This document shows, one piece after another, positions 54,861 to 63,878 of a stretch of 64,000 bases of DNA (position 1 is its first letter; each line of letters begins with the position of its first letter). The notes under the pieces were generated by a model. That model was not told the origin of the DNA and did no database searches. It worked only from the letters and a program-made list of their open reading frames with translations. The translations under genes and the position numbers were made by a program. Origin of the DNA: Anaerolineae bacterium (lineage in GTDB: Bacteria; Chloroflexota; Anaerolineae; JAFGEY01); contig JAFGIE010000216.1 of assembly GCA_016929775.1 (NCBI GenBank), positions 25,909 to 89,908 on the forward strand. Reading direction: 5' to 3'.

Positions 54861-55031
54861 GGGCCCCACTATGCCGTGTGCGGATTGGTTTTGAACCTGC
54901 TTTCGCAGGTGGGCGCCTACCTGTAGAGCCGACGGCCACATGGACCGTCGCCTCCCTCCAAGAGTTCGGCGTCCTCACTTATCGGTGTTGGCTCAAAACG
55001 TCAATGACGCATCACCAACATAGTAGGGCAC
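54828..55031 (-). ncRNA. ssrS: Probable 6S RNA
   Basis: A ~200-base transcript unit without a good reading frame. Its ends pair: CCTACTATG (55020-55028) with the CATAGTGGG near 54863-54872. A second stem, GTTTTGAGCC with GGTTCAAAAC, follows after an internal bubble, giving a long rod. The 3' half carries a CCACCTGC-GAAA-GCAGG hairpin, then TTCAAAAC, then ACGGCAT. This order resembles the CACCT...AGGTTCAA...GCGGCAT part of proteobacterial 6S RNAs, and GAGCC...CCGATA near the 5' side also matches. 6S RNA binds housekeeping RNA polymerase and lowers transcription in stationary phase. Identity rests on remembered consensus and structure. Confidence 0.65.
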
Positions 55032-55038
55032 ACAGAGA

Positions 55039-55067
55039 TCTTAGCACACAAGCCTCGAAAGCGCAAA
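55039..55067 (-). promoter_or_regulatory. Probable promoter of the 6S RNA gene
   Basis: Read leftward, TTGCGC (55062-55067), 17 bp and TAAGAT (55039-55044). It is weaker than its neighbours, but it places the start at about 55031, exactly where the closing stem begins. Confidence 0.55.
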
Positions 55068-55097
55068 TCGGCCTCGGCCTCGGCTTCGCACGGACGA

Positions 55098-55126
55098 TTG
55101 TCTTTTTGTGGCGGACGTGGTACAAT
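55098..55126 (+). promoter_or_regulatory. Promoter of the flavin reductase-rtcA-rnz operon
   Basis: TTGTCT (55098-55103), 17 bp and TACAAT (55121-55126), 54 bases before the first gene and divergent from the 6S RNA promoter. Confidence 0.75.
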
Positions 55127-55180
55127 CTGCCAGCAGTCTGCGAGAACAGAGACCCAGGCCGATCATGCTCAGGAGGGATC

Positions 55181-55684
55181 ATGCCACGAACCGAGGTACC
55201 ATACACGCATCGACTTGATGCGACGCTGGACGCCCTGGCACATGGCGGTATCCTGCTCGCATCCACGCGCGGTTCGGGCGAATCGAACCTGATGACCATC
55301 GGGTGGGCGACCGTGGGGGTGGTGTGGGGACTACCGGTCATGGTGGTGCTCGTCCGTCCATCACGACATACGTTTCAGTTTGTGGAGGATTCGGGCCTCT
55401 TCTCTGTGAACGTCCCCAGTCCAACGATGCGCGAGTATGTTGCGATGTGTGGAACCAAGAGCGGACGCGACGTAGACAAGCTGGCTGGCGTGCCGACCTC
55501 CATGGGCCAGCGCGCGCACGTGGTCACCCTTGACCAGTGTCCGCTAGTATACGAGTGTCGCGTCGTGCATACGAACGATGTGGCGCCCGAGCAGCTCGCG
55601 CCCGAGGTCCTGCGGCGCGCGTATCCACAGGGCGACTACCACCGCCTGTACTACGGCGAGATCCTGGGTACGTTCAGCCTGTGA
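55181..55684 (+). CDS. Flavin reductase-like (FMN-binding split-barrel) protein
   Basis: A 167-aa protein of the flavin reductase/flavoredoxin type. The pattern SNLMTIGWATVGVVWGLPVMVVLVRPSRHTFQFVEDSGLFSVNVPS is characteristic of the FMN-binding split barrel. It would reduce or carry FMN for a partner oxygenase or serve as a flavoredoxin; the partner is not obvious here. The ATG at 55181 has AGGAGGG upstream, and the longer upstream frame crosses the 6S RNA region. It is the first gene of a six-gene run. Confidence 0.82.
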   Translation: MPRTEVPYTHRLDATLDALAHGGILLASTRGSGESNLMTIGWATVGVVWGLPVMVVLVRPSRHTFQFVEDSGLFSVNVPSPTMREYVAMCGTKSGRDVDKLAGVPTSMGQRAHVVTLDQCPLVYECRVVHTNDVAPEQLAPEVLRRAYPQGDYHRLYYGEILGTFSL

Positions 55685-55691
55685 GCGTCCG

Positions 55692-56441
55692 GTGACATCG
55701 GCGCAGATTCCCAAAGGGACCGAGGAGCTGGCGGGCAAACGTCGGCTGATCCGAGCCTTGGTGGCTCCGACCGATCCTGCCGATGCGATGACCGCATACT
55801 ATGCCCTCGAACACCCAGCGGCGCGCGTACAGCTGACGCTCCACCGGACACCGTCTGGTCGTGTGGACGGGTTCGTTGCGGTGTGCCAGACCGGTCGCGA
55901 GCTGTTCGTCCCGTTGGTGGTGATGCGCGGGCCCCATGCTGCGCTGGTGGAGTTGCTGCAGCACGCGCTGTTGCCGGGGCGGCAGTACCTAGTGGTCGTG
56001 CCGCTCTACCTCCGCGGAGCGGTCGAGGACGCGCTAGATGTCGTCTCAGGCCAGATCAATGTGATCCACACACTGGTTCCCGGGATGTTTCGACCCGTCC
56101 TGAACGTGATGGTACAACCGGGGCAGACCCGGTACCGCTATGAGATCTGGGTGCAGGCACACGTCGTAGCCGCAGCAGGCGTCAACTGGCGCACGGACGC
56201 TGTCGCCGATGTCTATGCCTACACAGCCGGCGACTACCAGGGGCGGGGGTGGGGGCGCGCTGTGGGGGCAGCCTGCGTCCAGGACCTGCTGTCAGACGGG
56301 CTCTTGCCGCTCTATACGGCGGGCGAGGCGAATGCAGCGTCACGGGCGCTCGCGGAGGCACTAGGTTTCCGCGACAGTGGGGCGCGGGAGTTCGAGTGTC
56401 GCGCCTCCATGCGGGTTGAGAAGAACAGGTCCGCGCCATGA
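55692..56441 (+). CDS. GNAT-family acetyltransferase
   Basis: A 249-aa protein. The C-terminal GNAT core is clear: DVYAYTAGDYQGRGWGRAVGAACVQDLL gives the acetyl-CoA-binding Q-x-x-G-x-G loop, followed by YTAGEANAASRALAEALGF. The N-terminal ~130 residues form a second, divergent GNAT-like or adaptor half. The start is the GTG at 55692, seven bases after the preceding stop, with a weak ribosome site. Its stop overlaps rtcA (ATGA). The substrate is unknown. Confidence 0.75.
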   Translation: MTSAQIPKGTEELAGKRRLIRALVAPTDPADAMTAYYALEHPAARVQLTLHRTPSGRVDGFVAVCQTGRELFVPLVVMRGPHAALVELLQHALLPGRQYLVVVPLYLRGAVEDALDVVSGQINVIHTLVPGMFRPVLNVMVQPGQTRYRYEIWVQAHVVAAAGVNWRTDAVADVYAYTAGDYQGRGWGRAVGAACVQDLLSDGLLPLYTAGEANAASRALAEALGFRDSGAREFECRASMRVEKNRSAP

Positions 56442-57478
56442 TCGAGCTGGACGGTGCGTACGGCGAGGGTGGGGGACAGCTCCTACGGACGGCGCTCGCC
56501 TTATCTGCGGTTACTGGCAAGACATTTCGTATAGCGAGGATCCGTGCACGCCGTTCTACACCTGGCCTTCGCGCCCAACACCTGACTGCAGTACACGCCG
56601 TAGGCGATATCTGCCGAGCACAGATAGAAGGGGCAGAACTGGGCTCCCGTGAGCTGGTCTTTGCGCCGACAGCGCCGACACAGCCGGGTAGCTATCGGTG
56701 GGAGGTGGGGACTGCCGGCTCGGCGCCCCTGATCCTGCAAGCAGTGCTGTGGCCGATGGCCCTGGCACCCGGACGCTCGGAGTTGGAGCTCGTCGGCGGA
56801 ACGCACGTGGCGTGGAGTCCACCGGTAGACTATGTGATAGACGTCTACCTGTGGCTGCTTGCCTCGCTCGCGGGCGGTCCAGTCGCAGAAGTGCACGTCG
56901 GAGTGTGGGGTTGGTATCCGCGTGGCGGAGGTGTACTGCGGGCTGTGATCCCGGGGGAGACGAGCCTAGCTGGGCTTGACCTGGTGGAGCGGGGCAGTCT
57001 GCGGTACGTGTCCGTCCTCTCGGCAGTATCCCGCTTGCCGGCGCACATTCTCGAGCGTCAGGCTGCACACGCGGAGCAAGCGCTGCGCAAGCAAGGGATC
57101 AGGCCTCACGTAACCCGTGCGACGCCGCCATCCCCTGGTCCTGGGACGATGGTCTATGTCCTGGCTGAGTACGATCGCGCTCGCGCGGGGTTTACAGCAT
57201 ACGGCGAGCTCCGCAAGCCTGCCGAGCGCGTGGCGGAAGAGGCGTGTCAGTCGTTTTTGCGCTACCACAGGCGTGCCGAGCCAGTGGACAGGCACCTGGC
57301 GGATCAGCTCGTGCTGCCTTTGGCGCTGTGTGGGGCGCCATCGCGGTACGCCGTCTCGTGTGTGACCCAACACCTGCTTACTCAGGCCTGGCTGGTCCAG
57401 CGTTTCCTGGGAGTGGAGATCGCTGTCGAAGGCAGAGAACGAGAGCGGGGAATGGTGCGGATCGGCGGTTCGGAGTAG
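56438..57478 (+). CDS. rtcA: RNA 3'-terminal phosphate cyclase
   Basis: A 346-aa ATP-dependent enzyme that turns RNA 3'-phosphates into 2',3'-cyclic phosphates through a covalent His-AMP. Seen are the N-terminal DGAYGEGGGQLLRTALALS, the GGTHVAWSPPVDYV block, and ADQLVLPLAL followed by SCVTQHLLTQAWLV, whose His is the expected nucleotidylated residue. Length is normal. It overlaps the GNAT gene by four bases. No RtcB ligase or RtcR regulator is present; the next gene is RNase Z, which suggests an RNA 3'-end processing unit. Confidence 0.92.
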   Translation: MIELDGAYGEGGGQLLRTALALSAVTGKTFRIARIRARRSTPGLRAQHLTAVHAVGDICRAQIEGAELGSRELVFAPTAPTQPGSYRWEVGTAGSAPLILQAVLWPMALAPGRSELELVGGTHVAWSPPVDYVIDVYLWLLASLAGGPVAEVHVGVWGWYPRGGGVLRAVIPGETSLAGLDLVERGSLRYVSVLSAVSRLPAHILERQAAHAEQALRKQGIRPHVTRATPPSPGPGTMVYVLAEYDRARAGFTAYGELRKPAERVAEEACQSFLRYHRRAEPVDRHLADQLVLPLALCGAPSRYAVSCVTQHLLTQAWLVQRFLGVEIAVEGRERERGMVRIGGSE

Positions 57479-57524
57479 GGGTGCGGTGCGTCGCCACTGG
57501 CCTGTGCAAATGCGGTAGGAGCCT

Positions 57525-58493
57525 ATGTTTGAGCTGGTGTTTCTCGGCACGTCTGCGTCTGCCCCGTCCGTGCACCGGGGTCTATCGTCGGCCATGGTCC
57601 TCTATCAAGAGTACCGCTTTCTCGTCGACTGCGGCGAGGGAACGCAGCGCCAACTGCTGCGCAGCGGGCTGGGTTTCAGGCGCCTTGACCGGATTCTTCT
57701 CACGCACGGTCACCTGGACCACATCCTTGGCCTGGGAGGCATCCTGTCCACGTTTGAGCGCTGGGAGGCGGTCGAGCATGTCGAAATATGGGGCGGGCGC
57801 TGGGCGCTCAACCGGGTCGAGAGGCTGATGGATGTCGTCTTTGGCCCGCACCGGCGTCCGCTCGAGATCGCGCTGTACGACGTTCACGCTGGGCTCCTTA
57901 TGGAGGATGAGACCTTTGCCCTTGAGGCGTTTCCCGTCGTGCACCGTGGTCCCGGGTGCTACGGATACGTGTTCTCAGAGAAGGCGCGTCGCCCGTTCTT
58001 GGCTGAGCAGGCGGAGGCGCTAGGCGTGCCGCGGGGTCCCGAGCGCGCGCGGCTCGTGCGTGGTGAGGACGTCGTGCTGGCTGATGGAATGGTGGTCCGC
58101 CCCGGGCAGGTGCTAGGACCGGAGGTGCCTGGGGCGCGCTTGGTCTTTGTGGGGGATGCTGGCTCGACAGAGGGCCTGATCGAGGTCGCACACCGGGCGG
58201 ACGCGCTGGTGATCGAGGCCACCTACCTGGAACGGGAGCGGGATCTGGCACGGGACTTTGGTCACCTGACAGCCCAGAAAGCCGCAGAACTCGCGCGCGA
58301 CGCCGAGGTCGAGGCGCTGATCCTGACCCATCTGTCGAGGCGCTACCACGAACGTGAGGTGCTGGAGGAAGCCCAGGCTGTGTTCGCACGCACATTCGTC
58401 GCCAGGGACTTTGATCTGTTCAGAGTAGGCAAGGGCGGCGACGTAGAGCACGTTCGCAAGGCCGAGTCGGGCCCGCCGGGGGTCGCCAGATGA
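57525..58493 (+). CDS. rnz: Ribonuclease Z (tRNA 3' endonuclease)
   Basis: A 322-aa MBL-fold nuclease that cuts tRNA precursors lacking CCA on the 3' side. The metal motif HGHLDH spans residues 61-66, followed by ILGLGG. Later come [13 protein letters not shown], the metal-binding Asp in [24 protein letters not shown] and LTHLSRRY, all matching RNase Z. The ATG at 57525 is 46 bp after rtcA. Its stop overlaps the glycosyltransferase start (ATGA). Confidence 0.92.
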   Translation: MFELVFLGTSASAPSVHRGLSSAMVLYQEYRFLVDCGEGTQRQLLRSGLGFRRLDRILLTHGHLDHILGLGGILSTFERWEAVEHVEIWGGRWALNRVERLMDVVFGPHRRPLEIALYDVHAGLLMEDETFALEAFPVVHRGPGCYGYVFSEKARRPFLAEQAEALGVPRGPERARLVRGEDVVLADGMVVRPGQVLGPEVPGARLVFVGDAGSTEGLIEVAHRADALVIEATYLERERDLARDFGHLTAQKAAELARDAEVEALILTHLSRRYHEREVLEEAQAVFARTFVARDFDLFRVGKGGDVEHVRKAESGPPGVAR

Positions 58494-60553
58494 CAGAGCG
58501 CAAGCGAAGGCCGGTTCACAAGCAACGGCGCGTCGTGGTAGAGCGGGCTCAGGTGCAACGCGCCCAGCAAGCGCGCGCGGCGCGGGTCCGTGCGTGGCGA
58601 GTCCAGCTCTTCACCGTGGTTCTCCTTTTGTTTGCTGTGGCGCTGCGTGCAGCCAACCTGACAACGCAGAGCCTGTGGGCCGATGAGGGAAACAGCGTGC
58701 GCCTGTCCGAGCGTCGGCTCCCGCTGATCATCGACGCTGCGCGGGCTGACGTACACCCACCCGGGTACTACCTGCTGCTATGGGGCTGGGTAAGGGTCTT
58801 CGGGCAGAGCGAGATTGCGGTGCGGGCGTTGTCGGTTGTCGTGGGGACAGCGACCGTGTGGATGGTCTACCTACTTGGTACGCGGGTCTGGACCGCCCGT
58901 ACCGGGTGGCTCGCCGCGTTCTGCGCGGCGGTGTCGCCATTCCAGGTCCAGTACTCGCAGGAAGTGCGGATGTACATCCTGGTGGCTTTCCTGGCTGCTG
59001 CGACCTTGTACGCACTTGTGCGCTGGCTGGAGGCGTCCGCTAGCGCAGGGCAGATGGGCTGGGGATGGGGCGTCACCTACGTAGCTGCAGCTGCGGCGGG
59101 GCTGTGGACACACTACTCGTTCCCGATCGTGCTCGTGGCGGTCAACGCTGCCGTGCTGTGCTGGCTGTTGGCGAGTCGGGGGCGGGGAGAAAGTGCAAAC
59201 GGGGTCAAGGGGCGGAACGCGCTGCAGTGGGCTGGTCTGCAGGTCGCCGCGCTCGTGCTCTTTGTGCCCTGGCTGCCCATCGCATGGGCCCGCATCTCCG
59301 CCTATGGGGCTATCAGTCGCAGCACGCCGCTTGTTCAGGTCGCGGGACAGTGGCTCAAACTCCTGAGTGTAGGTGAATCAGTAGCGACAGATGACCTCGC
59401 CAAGTGGATGACAGTGGGGATCGCAGGTCTAGCGGTGTTTGGCATCTGGTCGGGACTGGGTTCGCTGTCGCGCCTACGGGCAGGGGAGTGGCGATCGGTC
59501 GCCGCGCTGGGCCTGACGCTCGTAACGGTTGCACCCGTGGTGATGATGGCCTCGCTCGAGTTGGCGGGTCGTTCGGCCTATCGTCCCAAGTTCTTTCTTG
59601 TCGCTAGCCCGGCGTTCAGCGTGCTCGTTGGCGCGGGCATCTCGCTGTTGGAGCGCCCATCCGACGCAGGACGGACCATGGCAAACAGGCTGTGGCTCCT
59701 GCTGGGCATCGGCCTGGTTGGGCTTGCCTCGGCGCGCTCTCTGCGCAACTACTATGCCGATCCGGCCTACGCGCGCAGCGACTATCGCACGATCGCCGCC
59801 ACGGTCAGCGCTGAGGCGAGCGCAGGCGATGGCATCCTGCTCAATGCGCCGAACCAGTGGGAGGTGTTCACCTACTACTATCGCGGCGACCTACCCGTGT
59901 ATCCGCTCTGTCGTTCGCGCCCTCCCGTAGGGGACGATGTGCACGCAGAGTTGGAGGAGATTGCCGCCGCACATGATCGCCTCTATGTCGTGCTCTGGGC
60001 ACTTGACGAGAGCGATCCCGAGCGGATCGTGGAGCGCTGGCTACAGCAGCACGCGTACAAGCTGTCCGATACGTGGTACGGCGATGTCCGATTGGCGACG
60101 TATGCGACAGCCGTGGATGATGAGGTCGCACTCGTCAAAGACGCGTTGGATGACGTCCGCTTTGGGGATACGATCGCGCTGCGCGCGTATCGCGTCGCTC
60201 CCACGCAGCTCGCGCCGGGTGATGCTGTGCGCGTGACGCTGTCTTGGGAGGCGCTTGGCGTGTCGGCGAACCGCTACAAGGTCTTCTTGCACCTCGTGGC
60301 GCCGGACGGGCAGATCGCGTCCCAGTACGATGGTGAGCCGGGAGGGGGCCTCAACCCTACCACCAGGTGGGCTCCCGAGCAGGGCGTGTTTGCCGAACGC
60401 TGTGGGCTCGTGGTGCCGAGACACGCATCAGCCGGTGAGTACCATCTCCTGATGGGGTTGTACGATCTGAGTGGGGCTCCCAGGCTGCCGGTCAGCGTGG
60501 CGGGCGAAGGCGCGGTGGATTCGATCGATCTGGCGACCGTATCGGTCCGCTAG
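58490..60553 (+). CDS. GT39/ArnT-like membrane glycosyltransferase with C-terminal beta domain
   Basis: A 687-aa membrane protein. A strongly basic cytoplasmic N-terminus (1-42) is followed by about ten helices. The first loop has LWADEGNS and [14 protein letters not shown], and later SQEVRMYIL, the same catalytic pattern as the protein at 9031. After a globular stretch (about 430-560) comes one beta unit ([17 protein letters not shown]...[18 protein letters not shown]), the same kind found in the three other glycosyltransferases. The four-base overlap with rnz couples them in translation although the functions look unrelated. Confidence 0.78.
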   Translation: MTERKRRPVHKQRRVVVERAQVQRAQQARAARVRAWRVQLFTVVLLLFAVALRAANLTTQSLWADEGNSVRLSERRLPLIIDAARADVHPPGYYLLLWGWVRVFGQSEIAVRALSVVVGTATVWMVYLLGTRVWTARTGWLAAFCAAVSPFQVQYSQEVRMYILVAFLAAATLYALVRWLEASASAGQMGWGWGVTYVAAAAAGLWTHYSFPIVLVAVNAAVLCWLLASRGRGESANGVKGRNALQWAGLQVAALVLFVPWLPIAWARISAYGAISRSTPLVQVAGQWLKLLSVGESVATDDLAKWMTVGIAGLAVFGIWSGLGSLSRLRAGEWRSVAALGLTLVTVAPVVMMASLELAGRSAYRPKFFLVASPAFSVLVGAGISLLERPSDAGRTMANRLWLLLGIGLVGLASARSLRNYYADPAYARSDYRTIAATVSAEASAGDGILLNAPNQWEVFTYYYRGDLPVYPLCRSRPPVGDDVHAELEEIAAAHDRLYVVLWALDESDPERIVERWLQQHAYKLSDTWYGDVRLATYATAVDDEVALVKDALDDVRFGDTIALRAYRVAPTQLAPGDAVRVTLSWEALGVSANRYKVFLHLVAPDGQIASQYDGEPGGGLNPTTRWAPEQGVFAERCGLVVPRHASAGEYHLLMGLYDLSGAPRLPVSVAGEGAVDSIDLATVSVR

Positions 60554-60581
60554 CAGCTTGCGCTGTGCAGGAGAGATGCAC

Positions 60582-60932
60582 ATGAGGACTCCGGCGGGCA
60601 TCGAGTGCCGCTTCTACTATGAGGACTATAACCGCGGGAGAGAGATCCAGGAATGCCGGCTCTTGGTGCAGAACGCCAGCTCGCTACCGTGGACGCCCGA
60701 TCTTTGCAGCAGCTGTCCGGTGCCGCGGATCTTGATGGCTAACGCCTGCCCAAACATGGTGCTCGAGGCGCGTGTCGGACGCCGATGGCTGATCCGCAAG
60801 CAGGTCCAGGTACAAGCATTCTGCACGCGGACCAAGGAGCGCGTGGAGGACCCGTTTGTGGGATGTGGGCACTGCCACGAGTCGAGCTGGCAGGAGACCG
60901 TGGGGGGCGCCACTCCGCGCGACAGCGCGTGA
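60582..60932 (+). CDS. Cys-rich small protein, probable zinc binder
   Basis: A 116-aa protein with eight cysteines (9, 25, 42, 45, 56, 81, 95, 98), including CSSC and CGHC pairs, so one or two zinc sites are likely. It starts with an unusual CRFYYEDYNRGREIQECRLL stretch. I do not recognise a named family. The ATG at 60582 lies about eight bases after AGGAG; an ATG at 60576 is too close to it. It is the last gene of the rnz-glycosyltransferase run, 28 bp after it, and is convergent with the GH65 gene. Confidence 0.65.
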   Translation: MRTPAGIECRFYYEDYNRGREIQECRLLVQNASSLPWTPDLCSSCPVPRILMANACPNMVLEARVGRRWLIRKQVQVQAFCTRTKERVEDPFVGCGHCHESSWQETVGGATPRDSA

Positions 60933-60987
60933 ACGGCGGATCGCCGGGCAGTCAGCGGCGTGGCACGATACGTGCCGTGCCGAGGTG

Positions 60988-63819
60988 CTAGCGCACAGCC
61001 GCCGCCGCGAGCCGGTCTCTGAGGTCTGTCCACCGAACGCCTTCGAGGTTTGGGAGCACCACGTGCGCGTGCCCCACGCGCTCGCGTGGACCAATGCCGA
61101 CCGTCCACATGCCCCCTGCGAGCGCGGCATCGACCCCAGAGGCAGCATCCTCGACCACGACGCACTCGTCCGCGCACATGCCCAACTGGGCAGCGGCATG
61201 GAGGAATAGGTCTGGCGCTGGCTTTTGCCGCGACACGCTGTACCCGTCGGCGATGGCGTCGATTCGGTGCGCGATCTGCAGCCGCTCGATCACGGTGTGC
61301 GCATTCTTGCTCGCTGACCCGATTGCCACAGCGATCCCCGCGTCGTGCAGCTCGTCGAGCAGCTCGAGGGCGCCAGGAAGCAGGTCAGCCGGTGTGACCA
61401 GGGCAATATACTCCTGGTAGTAGCGGTTCTTGCGATCCATCATCTCAGCGATTTCGTCCTCGCTCGCCGGTCGTCCATCCAGCAACCGCATCAGGGATTC
61501 GCGGCGTGGGACCCCACGCAGTGACTCGTTCGCGTCCCGGTCAAAGGGGATGCTCTCCTCATCGGCGAGCCGCTTCCAGCCAAGATAGTGGTATTCGGAG
61601 GTGTTCGTGAGCACGCCGTCCAGGTCAAAGATGACGGCACGGAAGTGAGGGGGTCCGACCCTGGGCTGTAGATCCAACTCATAGCGTTTCCCGAGGTGGC
61701 TCAAGCGGAAACGCAGCCTGCGCCAACCACGAGGCAGGCGAGGCAGCGCGACGGGGCCCGCATCTGTCAAGCGGACGCCGGCAAAGCCAAAGACGACCGC
61801 CTGCCAAAGGCCTCCCGCGGAAGCCGCGTGGATCCCCTCGGCCGAATTCCCGCGTACGTCGTCGAGATCCACGCGAGCGGCGCGGAGGAAGTGAGTGTAT
61901 GCTTCATCGGGGCGCCCCAGCTGTGCGGCAAGGGCGGCATGGACTGCTGGTCCCAACGATGACCCATAGGTGTGGTCCGTGCGAGGCGCATAGTAGTCCC
62001 AGTTGGTACGCAGCACCTGGTCCGTGAACTCGTCCCGCAGCAAGTAGAGCAACATCAGCACATCTGCCTGCTTGAGCACCTGCCGCCTGTTGGCGCCCTC
62101 GATCCCCAGCAGGACCTGCATGGAGCGGTCACGTGGTTCATAGTCGTCCAGATCGATGTCCTCGAGTGCAAAGAAGCCCTCGAACTGCTCGATCAGCCCC
62201 CTCTGTTCGTCAGTCGGCACATAAAGACGCTGCGCAATGTCTTGCCAATGGGCGATGCGCTGCGCAGAAAGGTCCAGCTGAGAGGAGAGACGCTGTGCGT
62301 CGCTGGGCCATTCCTTGCGCAGCCATTCTAGGATACGGGCAGCTGCCCCGAGGTGCCAAGCCACGATCCGGTCGGTGAAGGCGTTGTTGTTCACGTGCTC
62401 GTGGTACTCGTCTGGCCCGATCACGTCCCGGATCTCATACCGCTGGTGTGCTGCGTGCCACTCGGACCTGCTCTCCCAGAAGCGCGCCGTCTCCAGGACG
62501 ATCTCGGCACCACGACGTCGCATCCACTCGTGGTCACCTGTGGCGCGCCAGTACTGGTACACGGCGTAGGCCACGTCGGCGCTGATATGCAGCTCGATGT
62601 CGCCACACCAGATGCGGATCAGCTCCTTGCCGTGAGGGCCTGGTACGAAACGCGGCGTCACCTCATCGCCGGTGGCGGCGCTCTCCCAGGCGAACATCGC
62701 GCCGGCGTGTCCTTCCGCGCGAGCTTTGCGGCGTGCTCCTGGAAGGGTGTGATAGCGGTAGCTTAGCAGGTTGCGCGCCAGTGCTGGCTGCGTGTAGGTC
62801 AGGAAGGGCAGCACAAAGACCTCTGTGTCCCAGAACACGTGTCCACGGTACCCAAAGCCCGATAGGGTTTTGGCAGATGGGCTGACTGTGTCATCGCAAG
62901 GGTGCACGGCAGCCAGTAGCTCGAAGAGGCTGTGGCGGATTGCGCGCTGCACCTCGGCATCGCCCTCCAAGATGACGTCGCTATCTGCCCATAGTTCCTG
63001 CCACGCCGCTTCGTGCGCCTCGAGCAGGGCAGGATACCCCGGCAGGGCCAACAGGCGCTCGTGAGCGGCTGTGAGCGGATCCGCCGAGTCGCGCGTGGAG
63101 TGGACAGTGACCAGCTTGCAGATCTCCACGCTTTCCCCGGGACGCAGGCGAAGCGTGGCACGCTGTCCTGGATTGTTGTGACAGAGGAATGGCTCCACGG
63201 ATGGCGCCCCCGGCGCACACACGACGAGCTGCATTGCCATGGCGAGCTCGATCTCGGTGTGCCGCGTGCGCATGCGCAGCCACGCCGTGTTGTCCGTGCC
63301 GCCCTGGTCGACCCACTCCCAATGCATCAGCCCGTTGTTGTCCGGGTAGCCGTCGATGCCCGCCTGCACGGCGATCGTGACAGAGGCGTCAAGCGCGGCG
63401 ATCTCGCAACGGAGCACAAGGACGTGCTGATCGGCCATGCTGGCAAAGCGCTCGAAGGTCAGCCGGACTTTGCGACCTAGGGGGCTCTGCCAGTGTACAC
63501 GGCGCGCAAGCAGTCCCCGCCGCATATCCAGGGAGCGCTGGTAGTCCAGTGTGCGCCCCCGGTTGAGCGCGAAGCGTTCGCCGTCAACGAATACGTGCAG
63601 GGGGAGCCAGTTGGGACAGTTCGCCAGTTCTGTGTAGACGATGGGAGCATCGTCGAACACGCCGTGGATCAGCGTAGCAGGTTGGTCGCCCGGATACCCT
63701 TCCTCGAAGCTCCCGCGTGTCCCCAGGTAGCCGTTGCCGATGGTGAAAACCGTCTCCATGTGGCGCACGTCTCCTGGATCGAACGTGCCTTCAGATACGG
63801 TCCACTCCTCAGTTCCCAT
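60988..63819 (-). CDS. GH65 disaccharide phosphorylase fused to beta-phosphoglucomutase
   Basis: A 943-aa bifunctional enzyme. Residues about 1-715 form a GH65 protein: an N-terminal beta-sandwich, an alpha/alpha barrel with FWDTEVF and the acid Glu471 in GPDEYHEHVNNN, and a C-terminal sheet domain. It would split a disaccharide (maltose, trehalose or kojibiose type) with phosphate to beta-glucose 1-phosphate. Residues about 725-943 are a HAD-type beta-phosphoglucomutase (nucleophile Asp732 and acid Asp734 in FDLDGVLT; GSASKN; KPAPDLF; VVEDAASGVDAA), turning that product into glucose 6-phosphate. The ATG at 63819 has GAGGAG six bases before it, and the promoter is at 63850-63878. The sugar is not fixed by sequence. 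Confidence 0.88.
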   Translation of the reverse strand: MGTEEWTVSEGTFDPGDVRHMETVFTIGNGYLGTRGSFEEGYPGDQPATLIHGVFDDAPIVYTELANCPNWLPLHVFVDGERFALNRGRTLDYQRSLDMRRGLLARRVHWQSPLGRKVRLTFERFASMADQHVLVLRCEIAALDASVTIAVQAGIDGYPDNNGLMHWEWVDQGGTDNTAWLRMRTRHTEIELAMAMQLVVCAPGAPSVEPFLCHNNPGQRATLRLRPGESVEICKLVTVHSTRDSADPLTAAHERLLALPGYPALLEAHEAAWQELWADSDVILEGDAEVQRAIRHSLFELLAAVHPCDDTVSPSAKTLSGFGYRGHVFWDTEVFVLPFLTYTQPALARNLLSYRYHTLPGARRKARAEGHAGAMFAWESAATGDEVTPRFVPGPHGKELIRIWCGDIELHISADVAYAVYQYWRATGDHEWMRRRGAEIVLETARFWESRSEWHAAHQRYEIRDVIGPDEYHEHVNNNAFTDRIVAWHLGAAARILEWLRKEWPSDAQRLSSQLDLSAQRIAHWQDIAQRLYVPTDEQRGLIEQFEGFFALEDIDLDDYEPRDRSMQVLLGIEGANRRQVLKQADVLMLLYLLRDEFTDQVLRTNWDYYAPRTDHTYGSSLGPAVHAALAAQLGRPDEAYTHFLRAARVDLDDVRGNSAEGIHAASAGGLWQAVVFGFAGVRLTDAGPVALPRLPRGWRRLRFRLSHLGKRYELDLQPRVGPPHFRAVIFDLDGVLTNTSEYHYLGWKRLADEESIPFDRDANESLRGVPRRESLMRLLDGRPASEDEIAEMMDRKNRYYQEYIALVTPADLLPGALELLDELHDAGIAVAIGSASKNAHTVIERLQIAHRIDAIADGYSVSRQKPAPDLFLHAAAQLGMCADECVVVEDAASGVDAALAGGMWTVGIGPRERVGHAHVVLPNLEGVRWTDLRDRLAAAAVR

Positions 63820-63849
63820 TGCACGCTCCTCGCCTGTGATGTACAGTCC

Positions 63850-63878
63850 AGTATATGCTGACTTGGCTCGGTGGTCAA
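63850..63878 (-). promoter_or_regulatory. Promoter of the GH65 fusion gene
   Basis: Read leftward, TTGACC (63873-63878), 17 bp and TATACT (63850-63855). The remaining bases to 64000 show no supported gene. Confidence 0.78.

Noticed and set aside
54581..55180. 200-codon N-terminal extension of the flavin reductase frame
   Set aside because: It crosses the 6S RNA candidate, two promoters and a terminator. The ATG at 55181 has an excellent ribosome site and fits the family N-terminus.
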